Source: Triglochin maritima (taxonomy: Eukaryota; Streptophyta; Magnoliopsida; Alismatales; Juncaginaceae). Taken from it: a DNA stretch of 64,000 bases. Made by a program: the position numbers and the translations under genes. Below, piece by piece: positions 30,867-42,075 of this stretch; the stretch's first letter is position 1, and the number at the start of each line of letters is the position of its first letter. The notes beneath the pieces were generated by a model that made no database searches, had not been told where the DNA came from, and saw only the letters and a list, made by a program, of their open reading frames with translations. Location of the stretch: the NCBI GenBank assembly GCA_963682175.1, contig OY821791.1, positions 18,194,542 to 18,258,541 of the forward strand, written 5' to 3'.

Positions 30867-31925
30867 CTCTTTTTTTTTCTTTTTTTCTCTTTTTCAAAGA
30901 ATGTACGTAGGGGAGAAGACGGGGGAACACAGGAGAGAAAGAATGACTCAGGAGAGAAAGGAAGAAGTCCTTATGCTACGGCGGATGGTTACAGGTAGAA
31001 GTACACAAGCAAACAAGGCTCAAGCAATCCTAAGGTCGCTATAGGTCCTTACAGCTAGACGACGCCTAACTGCGAGGTCACACGGCCTCAACACGCCTCA
31101 CCTCCCTACAACGAGGACCACAAAGCCCAGCAAGTGAGCCAAGATCCGGGGATCTCGTCTCTCCTACTATCGACAAAGTGGGCAACGCCGATCAGGTCAT
31201 GACGGTCGGGACCGGATCACTCTCCTAATGCGTCCAAGATCCTTAGGGCCAATGTCTACTTGATTTTAAAATTAGGCTATTGATTAGTGTGGTTTTTGGG
31301 GCGAAGGAAAGGGTGATGAAATCCCCCACCTTATCTTTTACGGGACAGCCCCTCCTTAGTAGCGTTTTGGAGTCCTAAATCTAGCAATCAACACTCCAAA
31401 CAACTCTCAACTCACACTTGTTGCAATGCACTTCCTACTAACTAATGCATGTTCATACAAAATGCATGAATGAGAGTAGAAGGTGCGTACCTCACGCCAG
31501 CTCTCAGCAACAGAAAATAAAGCTAAGATAAAAGACAATCTAAGTGCCTAAGTCACATACATGATGCATGGCCTAAACAAAAAGAATGTCTAATCTTTTG
31601 CTTTGAGTTTTAGGGTACAAGTTGCTTAAAGGTGGTTTGATTATTGATCTGGGAACAAACTATAAGTCAAAACATGCCAAATTAAGTCCCAGACCTCTAT
31701 ATCAGATAAAGTAAACAGACCAAAGAAATAAGAGAGCGAGCTGAGCTTACCAGACCGCCAATTGGCGGTCTCAGGCCGCTGATTGGCGGTCAACAGTACC
31801 CAGCTTGCTTCAAAACTTCTCCAGGTGTTCCTCCTGCTGACTCCAAGTCTCCTGAAACAATGAAAAACTACAAAACAAAAATTAAATCCACTCGAATCGT
31901 CCAAACAAGAGTCTGGACTGGCACC
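30867..31925 (-). other. 5' leader of Athila B
   Basis: About 1 kb between primer site and gag, non-coding, with a T-rich tract (30872-30893) and a palindrome pair at 31754-31790. Homologous to 1621-2611 and 39600-40646. Confidence 0.7.
31754..31790. repeat. Paired palindromes, 21-bp period (Athila B leader)
   Basis: ACCGCCAATTGGCGGT at 31754 and GCCGCTGATTGGCGGT at 31775, about 136 bp downstream of the primer site in transcriptional direction. Confidence 0.9.
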
Positions 31926-31943
31926 TCCCCGGCAACGGCGCCA
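31926..31943 (-). other. Primer-binding site, tRNA-Asp type (Athila B)
   Basis: Minus strand TGGCGCCGTTGCCGGGGA, the Athila primer site without mismatch, six bases from the LTR end at 31950. Confidence 0.95.
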
Positions 31944-31949
31944 AAAACT

Positions 31950-33361
31950 TATTGAACGTTTTAATTAAACCGCAAGTGCACGGCCGCGATGAAGCGGTGG
32001 CAAGTACGGGTCGTCCTCAGGGAGGTGAGCAGCCTCTTGTTTGCACGAAATCAAGTGGCGAAAAAATGGAGAAGAGAGTTCGTTACGCTACCCTACACTA
32101 AACTACGCTAAGAAGTACGAAATGCGAAAGAAAGAAATAAACGATCAAATAAAAACTAAGCTAAGAACAAAATAGAAGTGTTGGAATTCAGAAATGGAAA
32201 ACCCCTAAGGGGTGGAGTGAGTGCACACAAGCAAATAGGTGGGTGTAGAATACATTCTTTAAGCACATGAAGGTGGTGTTTATCAAGCATAGGAAGTGTC
32301 TAAATGTTATGGCAAAACCTATCAATCTATTCACCAACTTGGTTGATTAACATTTACATATGCAAGGTGTTTATTTCAGAAACTAAACAAGCATGAGAGG
32401 TGTCTAATCATTTTGGCAAAACTCATCAAGTTGTAAATTCTATCCTAAACAAGCAAGCATACATTCATGTTTAATCAACACATTGAAATTAAAGCATTCA
32501 TCCCATTCTCTAATGCATGTATGTACATCTACTCCACCCCCCAAAGGGGATGGAACTACTCACTAAACATTACACTAATTATTAAACTATGGAAAGAAAG
32601 CATATTAAAACTAAGCTGGAATTAAAAGACGATTAAACTAAAACATGCACAAACAATAAAAGAAGCATAAAACAAACAATGAAAGAAACACAAAACTTTA
32701 TTGATAAAATGACTCACATTAAAAGTAGCATCCTCCTACTTTAGTGTGTGCTTCAAGGCCTCACTTCTAGTAGGAAGAATAGCCACTTAAAATATGGAGT
32801 GATTACAATAGGAGGTGAAGAATTCTATTTATAGGCATGGAAAAAGCTAATCCGGGACAATCCCCCGATGTGGGACTAAACCAACACCAAAAATAGCCTC
32901 AACGAACATTAATACAAGTCCAGGACAAATATTGGCGGATCTGGACTAATCCAGACCGCCAATTGGCGGTTCCAGACCGCCAGTTGGCGGTCCAAAATGT
33001 CCGGATCCAGTTGAGTTTTATTCTGAGCTTTTCTTTGTGCTTTTGGTGGTCTTTGATGCATCTACTTCGTTTGTTGGAGCTCCGACCCGAATCCAATTGC
33101 TAAAATACTCCCCATGATGGTGTGAAGTATTCTGTTTTGCTCTTAGGTCCCTCTGTCTTGCGTTCAGGTCCTTCTCCCTTGCATCTTGGTCCCCAGATCT
33201 CACAATCCAGTCCTTTTTCCCAGCTTTTGGGTCCTTTTATGCTACATCTCTTCAAACCTAATTATTCCTGAAAACTAAACATAAAACTCGTAACATAGCA
33301 TTGTTTAGGTGAAAGATAATGGATATAAGATACAAATATGAGCATGAAATGATGTCAATCA
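31950..33361 (-). repeat. 5' LTR of Athila B
   Basis: 1412 bp, TATTGAACG (from TGTTGAACG) to GTCAATCA. TATA box at 32825-32833 (minus), palindrome pair at 32955-32991. Closely similar to the intact part of its 3' partner, indicating a fairly recent insertion. Confidence 0.9.
32955..32991. repeat. Paired palindromes, 21-bp period (Athila B 5' LTR)
   Basis: Starts at 32955 (perfect) and 32976 (one base changed), 122 bp upstream of the TATA box in transcriptional direction. Confidence 0.9.
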
Positions 33362-33472
33362 GTAGAGTTCCAATCAAGTTTGATGACCGTCTTGAGCCGA
33401 TAGGCATGCTGTCTGATAATTGGAAAAGTTATCTGGGAATCTTAGCGAGGGCCAAAGTTGACATTTGTTTAT
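33362..33472 (+). pseudogene. CACTA-2 second gene, exon 1 part b
   Basis: Continues exon 1 after the TSD of Athila B: FDDRLEPIGMLSDN.KSYLG, LARAKVDICL. Cut by Athila C at 33473 and resumes at 42076 (SSWVDVDEKLKDTI). This is the N-terminal part of a Transposase_24-like CACTA protein. Confidence 0.8.
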
Positions 33473-34857
33473 TGTTGAACGTTTTAATTTAAACCGCAAG
33501 TGCATGGCCGCGATGAAGCGGTGGCAAGTACGGGTCGTCCTCAGGGAGGTGAGCAGCCTCTCGTTTGCACGAAATCAAGTGGCGAAAAAAATGGGGAACA
33601 GAGTTTGGATTAGGCTAGGCTACGCTACACTACACTACGAAGTATGAAATGCGAAAGAAAGCAACAAATGATTAACTAAAACTAAACTAAGAATGAAAGA
33701 AGATTGCTGGAATACAGAAGTGGAAAACCCCTAAGGGGTGGAGTGAGTGCACACAAGCAAAGAGGTGGGTGTTGAACACATTCTTTAAGCACAAATAAAG
33801 GTGGTGTTATCATGCATAGGAAGTGTCTAAATGTTGTGGCAAAACCTATCAATCTATTCACCAACTTAGTTGATTAACATTTACATATGCAAGATGTTTA
33901 TTTCAGAACCTAAACAAGCATGAGAGGTGTCTAATCATTTTGGCAAAACTCATCAAGTTATAAATTCTATCCTAAACAAGCAAGCATACATTCATGTTTT
34001 ATCAACACATTGGAAATAAAGCATTCAATCCATTCTCATTTGCACGTATGTACATCTACTCCACCCCCCAAAGGGGATGGAACTACTCACTAAACATTAC
34101 ACTAATTATTAAACTAAACAAAGAAAGCATAATAACTAAGCTAATAAAACTAATGAAATGAGATTTAAGCAAAGCAAAACAAGAAACATAAAACAAACAA
34201 CATAATAAAGAAAACATGTATTAAAATGACTCACATTAAAAGTAGCATCCTCCTACTTTAGTGTGTGCTTCAAGGCCTCACTTCTAGTAGGAAGAATAGC
34301 CACTTAAAATATGGAGTGATTACAATGGAAGGTGAAGAGTTCTATTTATAGCCATGGAAAAAGGCAAACCGGGACAATCCCCCGATGTGGGACTAAACAG
34401 ATACCAAAAATAGCCTAAACAAACATTAATACACGTCCAGGAGAAAACTTGGCGGATTTGGGCCCAAACAGACAGCCAATTGGCGGTCAAAAAGGTCCAG
34501 ATCCAGTTGAATTTTGTTCTGGGCTTTTCTCTGTGTATTTGGTGGTCTTGGATGCGGTTACTAGACTTGTTGGAGCTCCGACCCGAATCGAATTGGTAAA
34601 ATACTCCCCATGATGGTGTGGAGTATTCTGTTTTGCTCTTAGGTCCTTCTGTCTTGCAATCAGGTCCTTCTTCCTTGCATCTTGGTCCCCAGATCTCACA
34701 ATTCAGTCCTTTTTCCCAGCTTTTGGGTCCTTTTATGCTTCATCTCTTCAAACCTATTTATTCCTGAAAACTAACCATAAAACTCGTGACATAGAATTGT
34801 TTAGGTGAAAGATAATGGATATAAGATACAAATATAAGCATGAAATGATGTCAATCA
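33473..34857 (-). repeat. 3' LTR of Athila C
   Basis: 1385 bp. TATA box at 34342-34350 (minus). Only one palindrome remains (about 34472-34487), where the 5' LTR has two; the length difference from the 5' LTR (1405 bp) fits loss of about one 21-bp unit. Confidence 0.95.
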
Positions 34858-36464
34858 AATACCCCCACACCTAACTTTTGCTAGTCCCAAGCAAAACAAA
34901 GAAGGAGAAAATCATACGAAAAAACAAGAAATCCTAACTCACTTTCGTAGGAATCACGGTTGCACTTAGCACGTGCAACAAGCCGTTAAACCTCCTTGTC
35001 GCCAGGGAGGAGGAGTGTTGTCTCCTGAGGGTTTTCAGCGGATATACCCACAAAATCCGAACAAAATGCATCAATCAATCTAGCTACACGACTCGTTGGA
35101 CTAATATTGTTGATCATGGGACGCGGTAATACTACGGGTCGACTCTATATATGTAATCCGTCCACACACCTAGGCTAATGAGTTATTCGTGAAAGTCAGT
35201 CAAGGACTAAGTGAAAGACATGGGCAACCTTAACTTCTGAATGTGATACAATGTGTAAAGTCCATTTTGGTTCTTATTTGACATTTTTTTTTCTTTTTTC
35301 TTTTTTTTTCTTTTCTTTTTCTTTGGAGCATTTATTGGTTGGTGTTTGATTCTCCCAGCGTCAGGTTTCGTGCATCATTGCCTATGAGGACTTACACTAT
35401 CACGTACACCTTCCCCCAAATCTCCACATAGGGCGATCCCTACCACCCGTGTAACGGGAGTTCGGTCGGTGCATCCCATGTCAGATGACTCGAAAGCACC
35501 ACGCACAAAGTCCCCTCAGACCTACTTTCCTGAGTGATAGGAGCCGTGCGAGAAGAGAGAACACCACTTATTTATTTATCTACTTGGGAACCAAAACCCC
35601 TACACTTAAGTTTCACAAAAAGAGATTAAGGGCCCTTGACTACGACAAACTTCCTTATACTAAAAGACACGAATTATTTGACTCACTAGGTTCAGGGTGG
35701 ACTTCTTTAAATGTTTGAGTGCTGAAACCCTATGATTACACGCCCCCCGAGGGAAAACTGGGGTGCATCCTAACGACTCGATAAGACCTAAAGCCAGTAA
35801 ACTAGAAATCCTAATGCATCAAGTTCAAGACAATTTTGGGAGCTTTCTTTTTACTTTGCCTCTCAACGGTTTTGCACATGCTAAACACACGCAAAACCCA
35901 CAAAAACATTTTCTTTCGAAACACATGAAGATTTTGAAAGAAATGTGAAAATTTTAAAGCACTAGGCAAGCAAAAGAAGACAAGTCACCCAAGGATCATG
36001 GCAAGCAGATATATTGATATTAAATGCGGCACACTAACATGACCCTAACAATGCACACAAAAGAAAACAAAAAATCAAAAGAAAAGACTCGACTATGTAG
36101 ACACGTAAAACACCCCCCCACACCTACTTCATGCATTGTCCTCAATGAATGTGAACAAGATACTACATGTAGATATGCATGAAAAAGGAAAGATCTCACC
36201 AACATGAAGTACAAAGGGACGTTCAGGGTCATGTTGATGGACACAAACCCAAATTCCCTCAAAACCTGTGAGAAGCTGAAGAAGGGAGATAAATACGTGA
36301 AGAGATTGGGCCCAAGTACACAAGGGTTGGGGCCCACAACAATCGATGCTCACTTAAGGAGTCTTTTATTACACACTTTTTTTTTCTTTTTCTTTTTTTT
36401 GTTTTTGTTTTTGTTTTTTTTACAAGATATATACATCAACCAAGATATTCTCATAATCATTTGG
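34858..36464 (-). other. 3' non-coding region of Athila C
   Basis: No protein signature. Next to the LTR the minus strand reads GGTGTGGGGGTATT, the probable polypurine tract. A second G-rich signature (GAGGACAATGC then GTAGGTGTGGGGGGG) lies around 36144-36113. T-rich tracts occur at 35286-35330 and 36377-36421. The small frames here are shadows. This is where RT and integrase would be in an autonomous Athila. Confidence 0.75.
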
Positions 36465-37172
36465 TCATGGAACATCAAATGAGAACATCATGTTTTGAGG
36501 ACCAGAGACTTGCCGTGATGGGCAAACTTCTCTGGTACTCTGAGGTGTCATGAGCGGTGGAAGGTCAAAGCTGAAAGGCTCGAACGCCTCATGATATTTG
36601 TCGGGTGTGGGCAACAAAGAATGAAGTTGTGTTGTCTCACTAGGGTTTAATTGCCCATCGAAGAAAACCCTCCAACCAATAGGCGGGTGCATCGGAATGA
36701 GTTCCTCAGGCTCATTCGATGGATGCAGCAGACCTGCATCGCTAAGAACGGGGCTGCTCCCCAAGTCATCCAACAAGGACCTCCCACCATCATTTAGATT
36801 ATCAAGCATAAGCTCGGTCATAGGTGGGTCCTTGTTGGAGTCAATATGAAGCTCAAATGGCTCAATGGACATGGGACATGAGGTAGAGACACCTTCTGGT
36901 ATTGGCATATGATGAGGTGTCTCACTCTCACTAGTACTCTCAACTGAATCATGCAATGAACACTCCCTTTGGACATTCATGTTTGAGGCCAGCTCACTCT
37001 GTTGCATTGCGAAGACAGGCAATGAGTTTTCACTGGGCCCACGAATATTCTCAACGGGTTGCATTGGGGTTAGGGGTGTTCGTTGATTTTGTGGTGCTTT
37101 CTCTAATTGGCGGATGAGATTTAGATTTAAAGGTTCATCCATGGGTTCATGTTGCCTACCAGAGTTGAACAC
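36465..37172 (-). CDS. Unknown 235-aa frame downstream of the Athila protease
   Basis: Counterpart of 27734-28441 with the same length and the same in-phase TAG (37179-37181) before it. Starts VFNSGRQHEPMDEPLNLNLI and ends GPQNMMFSFDVP. Acidic and Pro/Ser-rich, with no membrane segment and no known motif. It is the only frame open in both Athila copies, while gag is broken in both. It could be a C-terminal part of Gag-Pro made by read-through, a separately translated accessory protein, or a relic that happens to be uninterrupted. Confidence 0.5.
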   Translation of the reverse strand: MFNSGRQHEPMDEPLNLNLIRQLEKAPQNQRTPLTPMQPVENIRGPSENSLPVFAMQQSELASNMNVQRECSLHDSVESTSESETPHHMPIPEGVSTSCPMSIEPFELHIDSNKDPPMTELMLDNLNDGGRSLLDDLGSSPVLSDAGLLHPSNEPEELIPMHPPIGWRVFFDGQLNPSETTQLHSLLPTPDKYHEAFEPFSFDLPPLMTPQSTREVCPSRQVSGPQNMMFSFDVP

Positions 37173-37178
37173 ATGAAA

Positions 37179-39510
37179 CTAGGCACTCATGTTACCGAAT
37201 GAGAGCTTCATGAGACCATTTCTACAATTAATCAAGGCATTGGAGGTGGCCAGAAATGGTCTACCCAAAATCAATGGTATTTGAGAGTGGGTGTTCGCAA
37301 CAGGATTGGTATCGAGGACAACAAAATCGACTGGAAATATAAAATCTCCATCTTTGATAAGCACGTCCTCGATAATCCCCATGGGAATACGAATGGATCT
37401 ATCCGCCAATTGAAGGGTGATCTTAGTTGGTTTCAATTCTCCCAAGTTCAACTGTTGATAAACAGAGTATGGGAGGAGGTTGACCGCCGATCCTAAATCA
37501 AGCAATACATTGCTCAATCTAGTGTCCCCTATCGTACACTGAATTGTAGGACACCCAGGGTCCTTGTATTTTGTGTAGGTGGGATTGGACAAAAGACAGC
37601 TTATATTTGCAGCCAAGAATGCTTTCTTAGGAACATTGGTCTTCCTCTTGGTTGTGCAGAGATCCTTCAACACTTTGGCATATTGAGGTATTTGTTGGAT
37701 GACATCCAACAAGGGGATGTTAACCTTCACTTGCTTAAATACCTCTAATATCTTGTTCATGTTGTCACTCTGCTTTTTGGTTAACCTACTTGGGTAAGGA
37801 GCTTTTGGAAGGTAGGTTTTCTGCGGTGCCTGAGAAGAAGGAAGCGTTGGTGTATTACCCTCACCCTCAGCTTCTTCTTCACCACCATTCCCACTGAGGG
37901 GCTGCATAGATGGTGCTGGGTGTGGCAAGGAAATGTGATTGTCAACCTGTTTCCCATTCTGTAAGGTAACAATGGCATTGACATGGTGAACAGGTTCCTC
38001 CACATGGTTCACTTGCCTCCCCCGAGGTACCACATTCTCATTTGGCATGTGTTGTTGCTGGTACACACGGGGGTTAGCCTCAGGCTGGCTAGGAAAAGAC
38101 CCTCTCTCTCTTTCATGTACAGACTGAGCCAATTGGCCCATCTGAAGCTCTAGAGATTTGATGGTTTGCTGATTTGAAGTGAGAACTTGACTCGTGGTTG
38201 ACATAAAATTTTTCATTGAGTTTTCAAGGCCATGAGTCAAGGTCTCAAGCGAATTGAATCGGGTTTCCATATTATTGGAATTTGGGAAACCCGATTGATT
38301 GGTGGTTTGCACTTCGGGTGGCTGATAGGAATGTGCATGCATGGGAGGTTGGTGTGATTGGTAATGTGGTCTAGAGGAGTTTGAAGGACCACCCGGGGCA
38401 TTAGTTTGGTTCCATGAAAAATTGGGGTGGTTCCTCCATCCAGGATTATAAGATGATGAGTATGGGTCATTCCTGGCTCTATCATAGATGGCGTTGACAC
38501 GCTCCATCTCAGGAGGAATGGACTCACACTCGCTTTCTACATGACCTATCCTACCACATGAATGACAGGGAATTCGACCAGATGTGGACATGTGAGGTGC
38601 ACCTTGTTGGTTTTGGAGCTCAATCGAATCCATACGGCGCATTAAGGCCGCCATGCGTGCCTCAGTGGCCGTAGTGGTATCGATAGCAAATGCGGTACCC
38701 GATCTAGTCGAGTTTGCATTCGCGATCCTCGCTCCTATACTAGATGATGCAGGTGGTTCCCTCACACTCTCCCATTGCATGGTTTTCTCAGCAAGGTCTT
38801 CTAGGAAAGCTCATGCCTCCCTTTCATCCTTTCCAAAGAACTCTCCTTGACACATGGACTCAAGGAGCATTCTTGACGGGATGTGAAGACCCTCGTACAC
38901 AACTCAATGCCATGGTGAGGGCATGAGGATAGTAGCTCCTTGAACCTTTCTAGATATGCATGAAATGTCTTGGTCTCAAGTTGATAGAACGAATTGATTT
39001 CGTTCCTCAATTTTTGAGTCCAATGATTTGGGAAGTACTTCTTAAGGAAGGCAGATTGAAACTCATCCCAAGTCCTAAAGGCATTCGCCTGGTTGCTGTA
39101 CAACCACTTCTTGGCGTCATCCATTAGTGCAAAAGGAACGAGCTTAAGACGGATGGAGTCTGTGCTAAGTTGTTGCAGCTTGAACATAGCACAGACCTCC
39201 TCAAATTCCCTGAGAAAGATATAGGGGTCACCTTTCCCAGTGAAGCGAGGGAGCATGGAAATGAATTGAGGCTTAACCTCAAAATGGTTCCCATTATCCT
39301 CTGGTCATACGATGCATTAGGGTAGAGCGGTACGGCTCGGGTAGCATCGATCACGTAGAGGTGTGGGAGCGACAACCGGAAGAACAGGTGGAGCAGGCGG
39401 GTCCAGCAACTGCTCCTCCTCAAGGAAATTAGCAGCCATTGGACCCGAACTACGTGCGACACGAGAGGAGGAAGGTGTCGAGAAATCGATGACCGAAGTC
39501 GGATTGACAA
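37179..39510 (-). pseudogene. gag: Athila gag-protease (Athila C)
   Basis: The longest frame is 38780-37179 (533 aa): coiled-coil helix near residue 180, intact CCHC knuckle CHSCGRIGHVESEC at residues 72-85, and protease with DLGS at residue 428 and ILGRPFL near 504. Upstream pieces 39256-38801 (capsid core: GDPYIFLREFEEVCAMFKL, WDEFQSAFLKKYFPNHW) and about 39451-39317 (N-terminus) are separated by two stops (near 39310) and a frameshift. The frameshift is a 19-bp loss near 38900 between two CACAA repeats, seen by comparison with Athila B at 30155-30190. A further TGA replaces Trp near 38812. Not functional. Confidence 0.9.
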
Positions 39511-40646
39511 CGCTCCTCGTCAAACGACCACTCTCGTCTCGTGTCCACGAAACCATACACAAAGGTGCACGCACACAAACCAAAACCCTTTTTTTTCTTT
39601 TCTTTTTTTTTCAAACAAAGAATGTACGTAGAAGAGAAGACTGGGGAACACAGGAGAGAAAGAATGACTCAGGAGAGAAAGGAAGAAGTCCTTATGCTAC
39701 GGCGGATGGTTACAGGTAGAAGCACACAAGCAAACAAGACTCAAGCAATCCTAAGGTCGCTATAGGTCCTTACAGCTAGACGACGCCTAACTGCGAGGTC
39801 ACACGGCCTCAACACGCCTCACCTCCCTACAATGAGGACCACAAAGCCCAGCAAGTGAGTCAAGATCCGGGGATCTCGTCTCTCCTACTATCGACAAAGT
39901 GGGAAACGCCGATCAGGTCATGACGGTCGGGACCGGATCACTCTCCTAATGCGCCCGAAATCCTTAGGGCCAATGTCTACCCGATTTTAAAAATTAGGCT
40001 CTTTATCAGTGTGGTTTGTGGGGCGAAGGAAAGGATGATGAAATCCCCCACCTTATCTTTTATGGGACAGCCCCTCCTTAGTAGCGTTTTGGAGTCCTAA
40101 TCTAGCAATCAGCTCTCCAAACAAACGCTCAACTCACACTTGTTTCAATGCACTTCCTACTAACTAATGCATGTTCATACGAAATGCATGAATGAGAGTA
40201 GAAGGTGCGTACCTCACGCCAGCTCTCAGCAACAGAAAATAAAGCTAAGATAAAAGACGATCTAAATGCCTAAGTCACATACATGATGCATGACCTAAAC
40301 AATAAGAATGCCTAATCTTTTGCTTTGAGTTTTAGGGTCCAAGTTGCTTAAAGGAGGTTTGATTACTGATCTGGGAATGAACTATAAGTCAAAATATGCC
40401 AAATTGAGTCCCAGATTACTAGATCATGTAGAGCAATAACACAAAGACATTAAAAGATGAACAGAGCTCACAAGACCGCTGATTGGCGGTCTCAGACCGC
40501 TGATTAGCGGTCTGAGGTGCTCAGGTCGTCTGGAAATTTCTTCAGCAGCCTCCTCTTGCTATCCCCCATCTCCTGAAACAAAGAAAAACTACAAAACACA
40601 AATTAAATCCACTCGAATCGTCCAAACAAGAGTCTGGACTGGCACC
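39511..40646 (-). other. 5' leader of Athila C
   Basis: Non-coding, homologous to the leader of B. Contains a T-rich tract (39589-39611) and a palindrome pair at 40475-40511. Confidence 0.7.
40475..40511. repeat. Paired palindromes, 21-bp period (Athila C leader)
   Basis: ACCGCTGATTGGCGGT at 40475 and ACCGCTGATTAGCGGT at 40496. The changes are partly shared between the two copies, suggesting homogenisation. Confidence 0.9.
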
Positions 40647-40664
40647 TCCCCGGCAACGGTACCA
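40647..40664 (-). other. Primer-binding site, tRNA-Asp type (Athila C)
   Basis: Minus strand TGGTACCGTTGCCGGGGA, two mismatches from the Athila consensus, six bases from the LTR at 40671. Confidence 0.9.
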
Positions 40665-40670
40665 AAAACC

Positions 40671-42075
40671 TGTTGAACGTTTTAATTTAAACCGCAAGTA
40701 CACGGCCACGATGAAGCGGTGGCAAGTACGGGTCATCCTCAGGGAGGTGAGCAGCCTCTCGTTTGCACGAAATCAAGTGGCGAAAAAAATGGAGAAGAGA
40801 GTTTGGATTAGGCTACGCTACGCTACACTACACTACGAAGTATGAAATGCGAAAGAAAGCAACAAACGATTAACTAAAACTAAACTAAGAATGAAAGAAG
40901 AGTGCTGGAATACAGAAGTGGAAAACCCCTAAGGGGTGGAGTGAGTGCACACAAGCAAAGAGGTAGGTGTTGAACACATTCCTTAAGCACAAATAAAGGT
41001 GGTGTTATCATGCATAGGAAGTGTCTAAATGTTGTGGCCAAACCTATCAATCTATTCACCAACTTAGTTGATTAACATTTACATATGCAAGATGTTTATT
41101 TCAGAACCTAAACAAGCATGAGAGGTGTCTAATCATTTTGGCAAAACTCATCAAGTTATAAATTCTATCCTAAACAAGCAAGCATACATTCATGTTTTAT
41201 CAACACAATGGAAATAAAGCATTCAATCCATTCTCATTTGCATGTATGTACATCTACTCCACCCCCCAAAGGGGATGGAACTACTCACTAAACATTACAC
41301 TAATTATTAAACTAAACAAAGAAAGCATAATAACTAAGCTAATAAAACTAATGAAATGAGATTTAAGCAAAGCAAAACAAGAAACATAAAACAAACAACA
41401 TAATAAAGAAGATTTGTATTAAAATGACTCACATTAAAAGTAGCATCCTCCTACTTTAGTGTGTGCTTAAAGGCCTCACTTCTAGTAGGAAGAATAGCCA
41501 CTTCAAATATGGAGTGATTACAATGGAAGTTGAAGAGTTCTATTTATAGCCATGGAAAAGGCAAACCGGGACAATCCCCCGATGTGGGACTAAACAGATA
41601 CCAAAAATAGCCTAAACAAACATTAATACACGTCCAGGAGAAAACTTGGCGGATTTGGGCCCAAACAGACCGCCAATTGGCGGTTTTGGACCGCCAATTG
41701 GTGGTCAAAAAGGTCCGGATCCAGTTGAATCTTGTTCTGGGCTTTTCTCTGTGTATTTGGTGGTCTTGGATGCGGTTACTTGACTTGTTGGTGCTCCGAC
41801 CCGAATTGAATTGGTAAAATACTCCCCATGATGGTGTGGAGTATTCTGTTTTGCTCTTAGGTCCTTCTGTCTTGCAATCAGGTCCTTCTTCCTTCCATCT
41901 TGGTCCCCAGATCTCACAATTCAGTCCTTTTTCCCAGCTTTTGGGTCCTTTTATGCTTCATCTCTTCAAACCTATTTATTCCTGAAAACTAAACATAAAA
42001 CTCGTGACATAGCATTGTTTAGGTGAAAGATAATGGATATAAGATACAAATATAAGCATGAAATGATGTCAATCA
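40671..42075 (-). repeat. 5' LTR of Athila C
   Basis: 1405 bp, TGTTGAACG to GTCAATCA, TATA box at 41540-41548 (minus), palindrome pair at 41669-41705. Confidence 0.95.
41669..41705. repeat. Paired palindromes, 21-bp period (Athila C 5' LTR)
   Basis: ACCGCCAATTGGCGGT at 41669 and ACCGCCAATTGGTGGT at 41690, about 120 bp upstream of the TATA box in transcriptional direction. Confidence 0.95.

Larger units (their letters stand above)
25774..33361 (-). mobile_element. Athila B: gag-protease retroelement lacking RT and integrase
   Basis: Flanked by the TSD GTAGA (25769-25773, 33362-33366). CACTA-3 keeps the empty site with one GTAGA (about 48509-48513). Minus-strand order: 5' LTR 31950-33361, primer site, 1-kb leader, gag, protease, 235-aa frame, 3' non-coding region, truncated 3' LTR 25780-26938. 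At the left end, six extra bases (AAAACT, 25774-25779) equal to the LTR-primer-site spacer were integrated. Confidence 0.9.
33473..42075 (-). mobile_element. Athila C: full-length gag-protease retroelement lacking RT and integrase
   Basis: 8603 bp with TSD TTTAT at 33468-33472 and 42076-42080. The empty site survives in CACTA-3 near 48610 (GACATTTGTTTGTCGAG). Layout on the minus strand: 5' LTR 40671-42075, primer site, leader, gag, protease, 235-aa frame, 1.6-kb 3' non-coding region, 3' LTR 33473-34857. There is no reverse-transcriptase or integrase sequence, so it was mobilised in trans. Confidence 0.95.

Noticed and set aside
36465..37172. 235-aa frame as an env-like gene of Athila
   Set aside because: There is no signal peptide, transmembrane segment or coiled coil, and it is in phase with the protease; env-like genes of Athila lie after the integrase.
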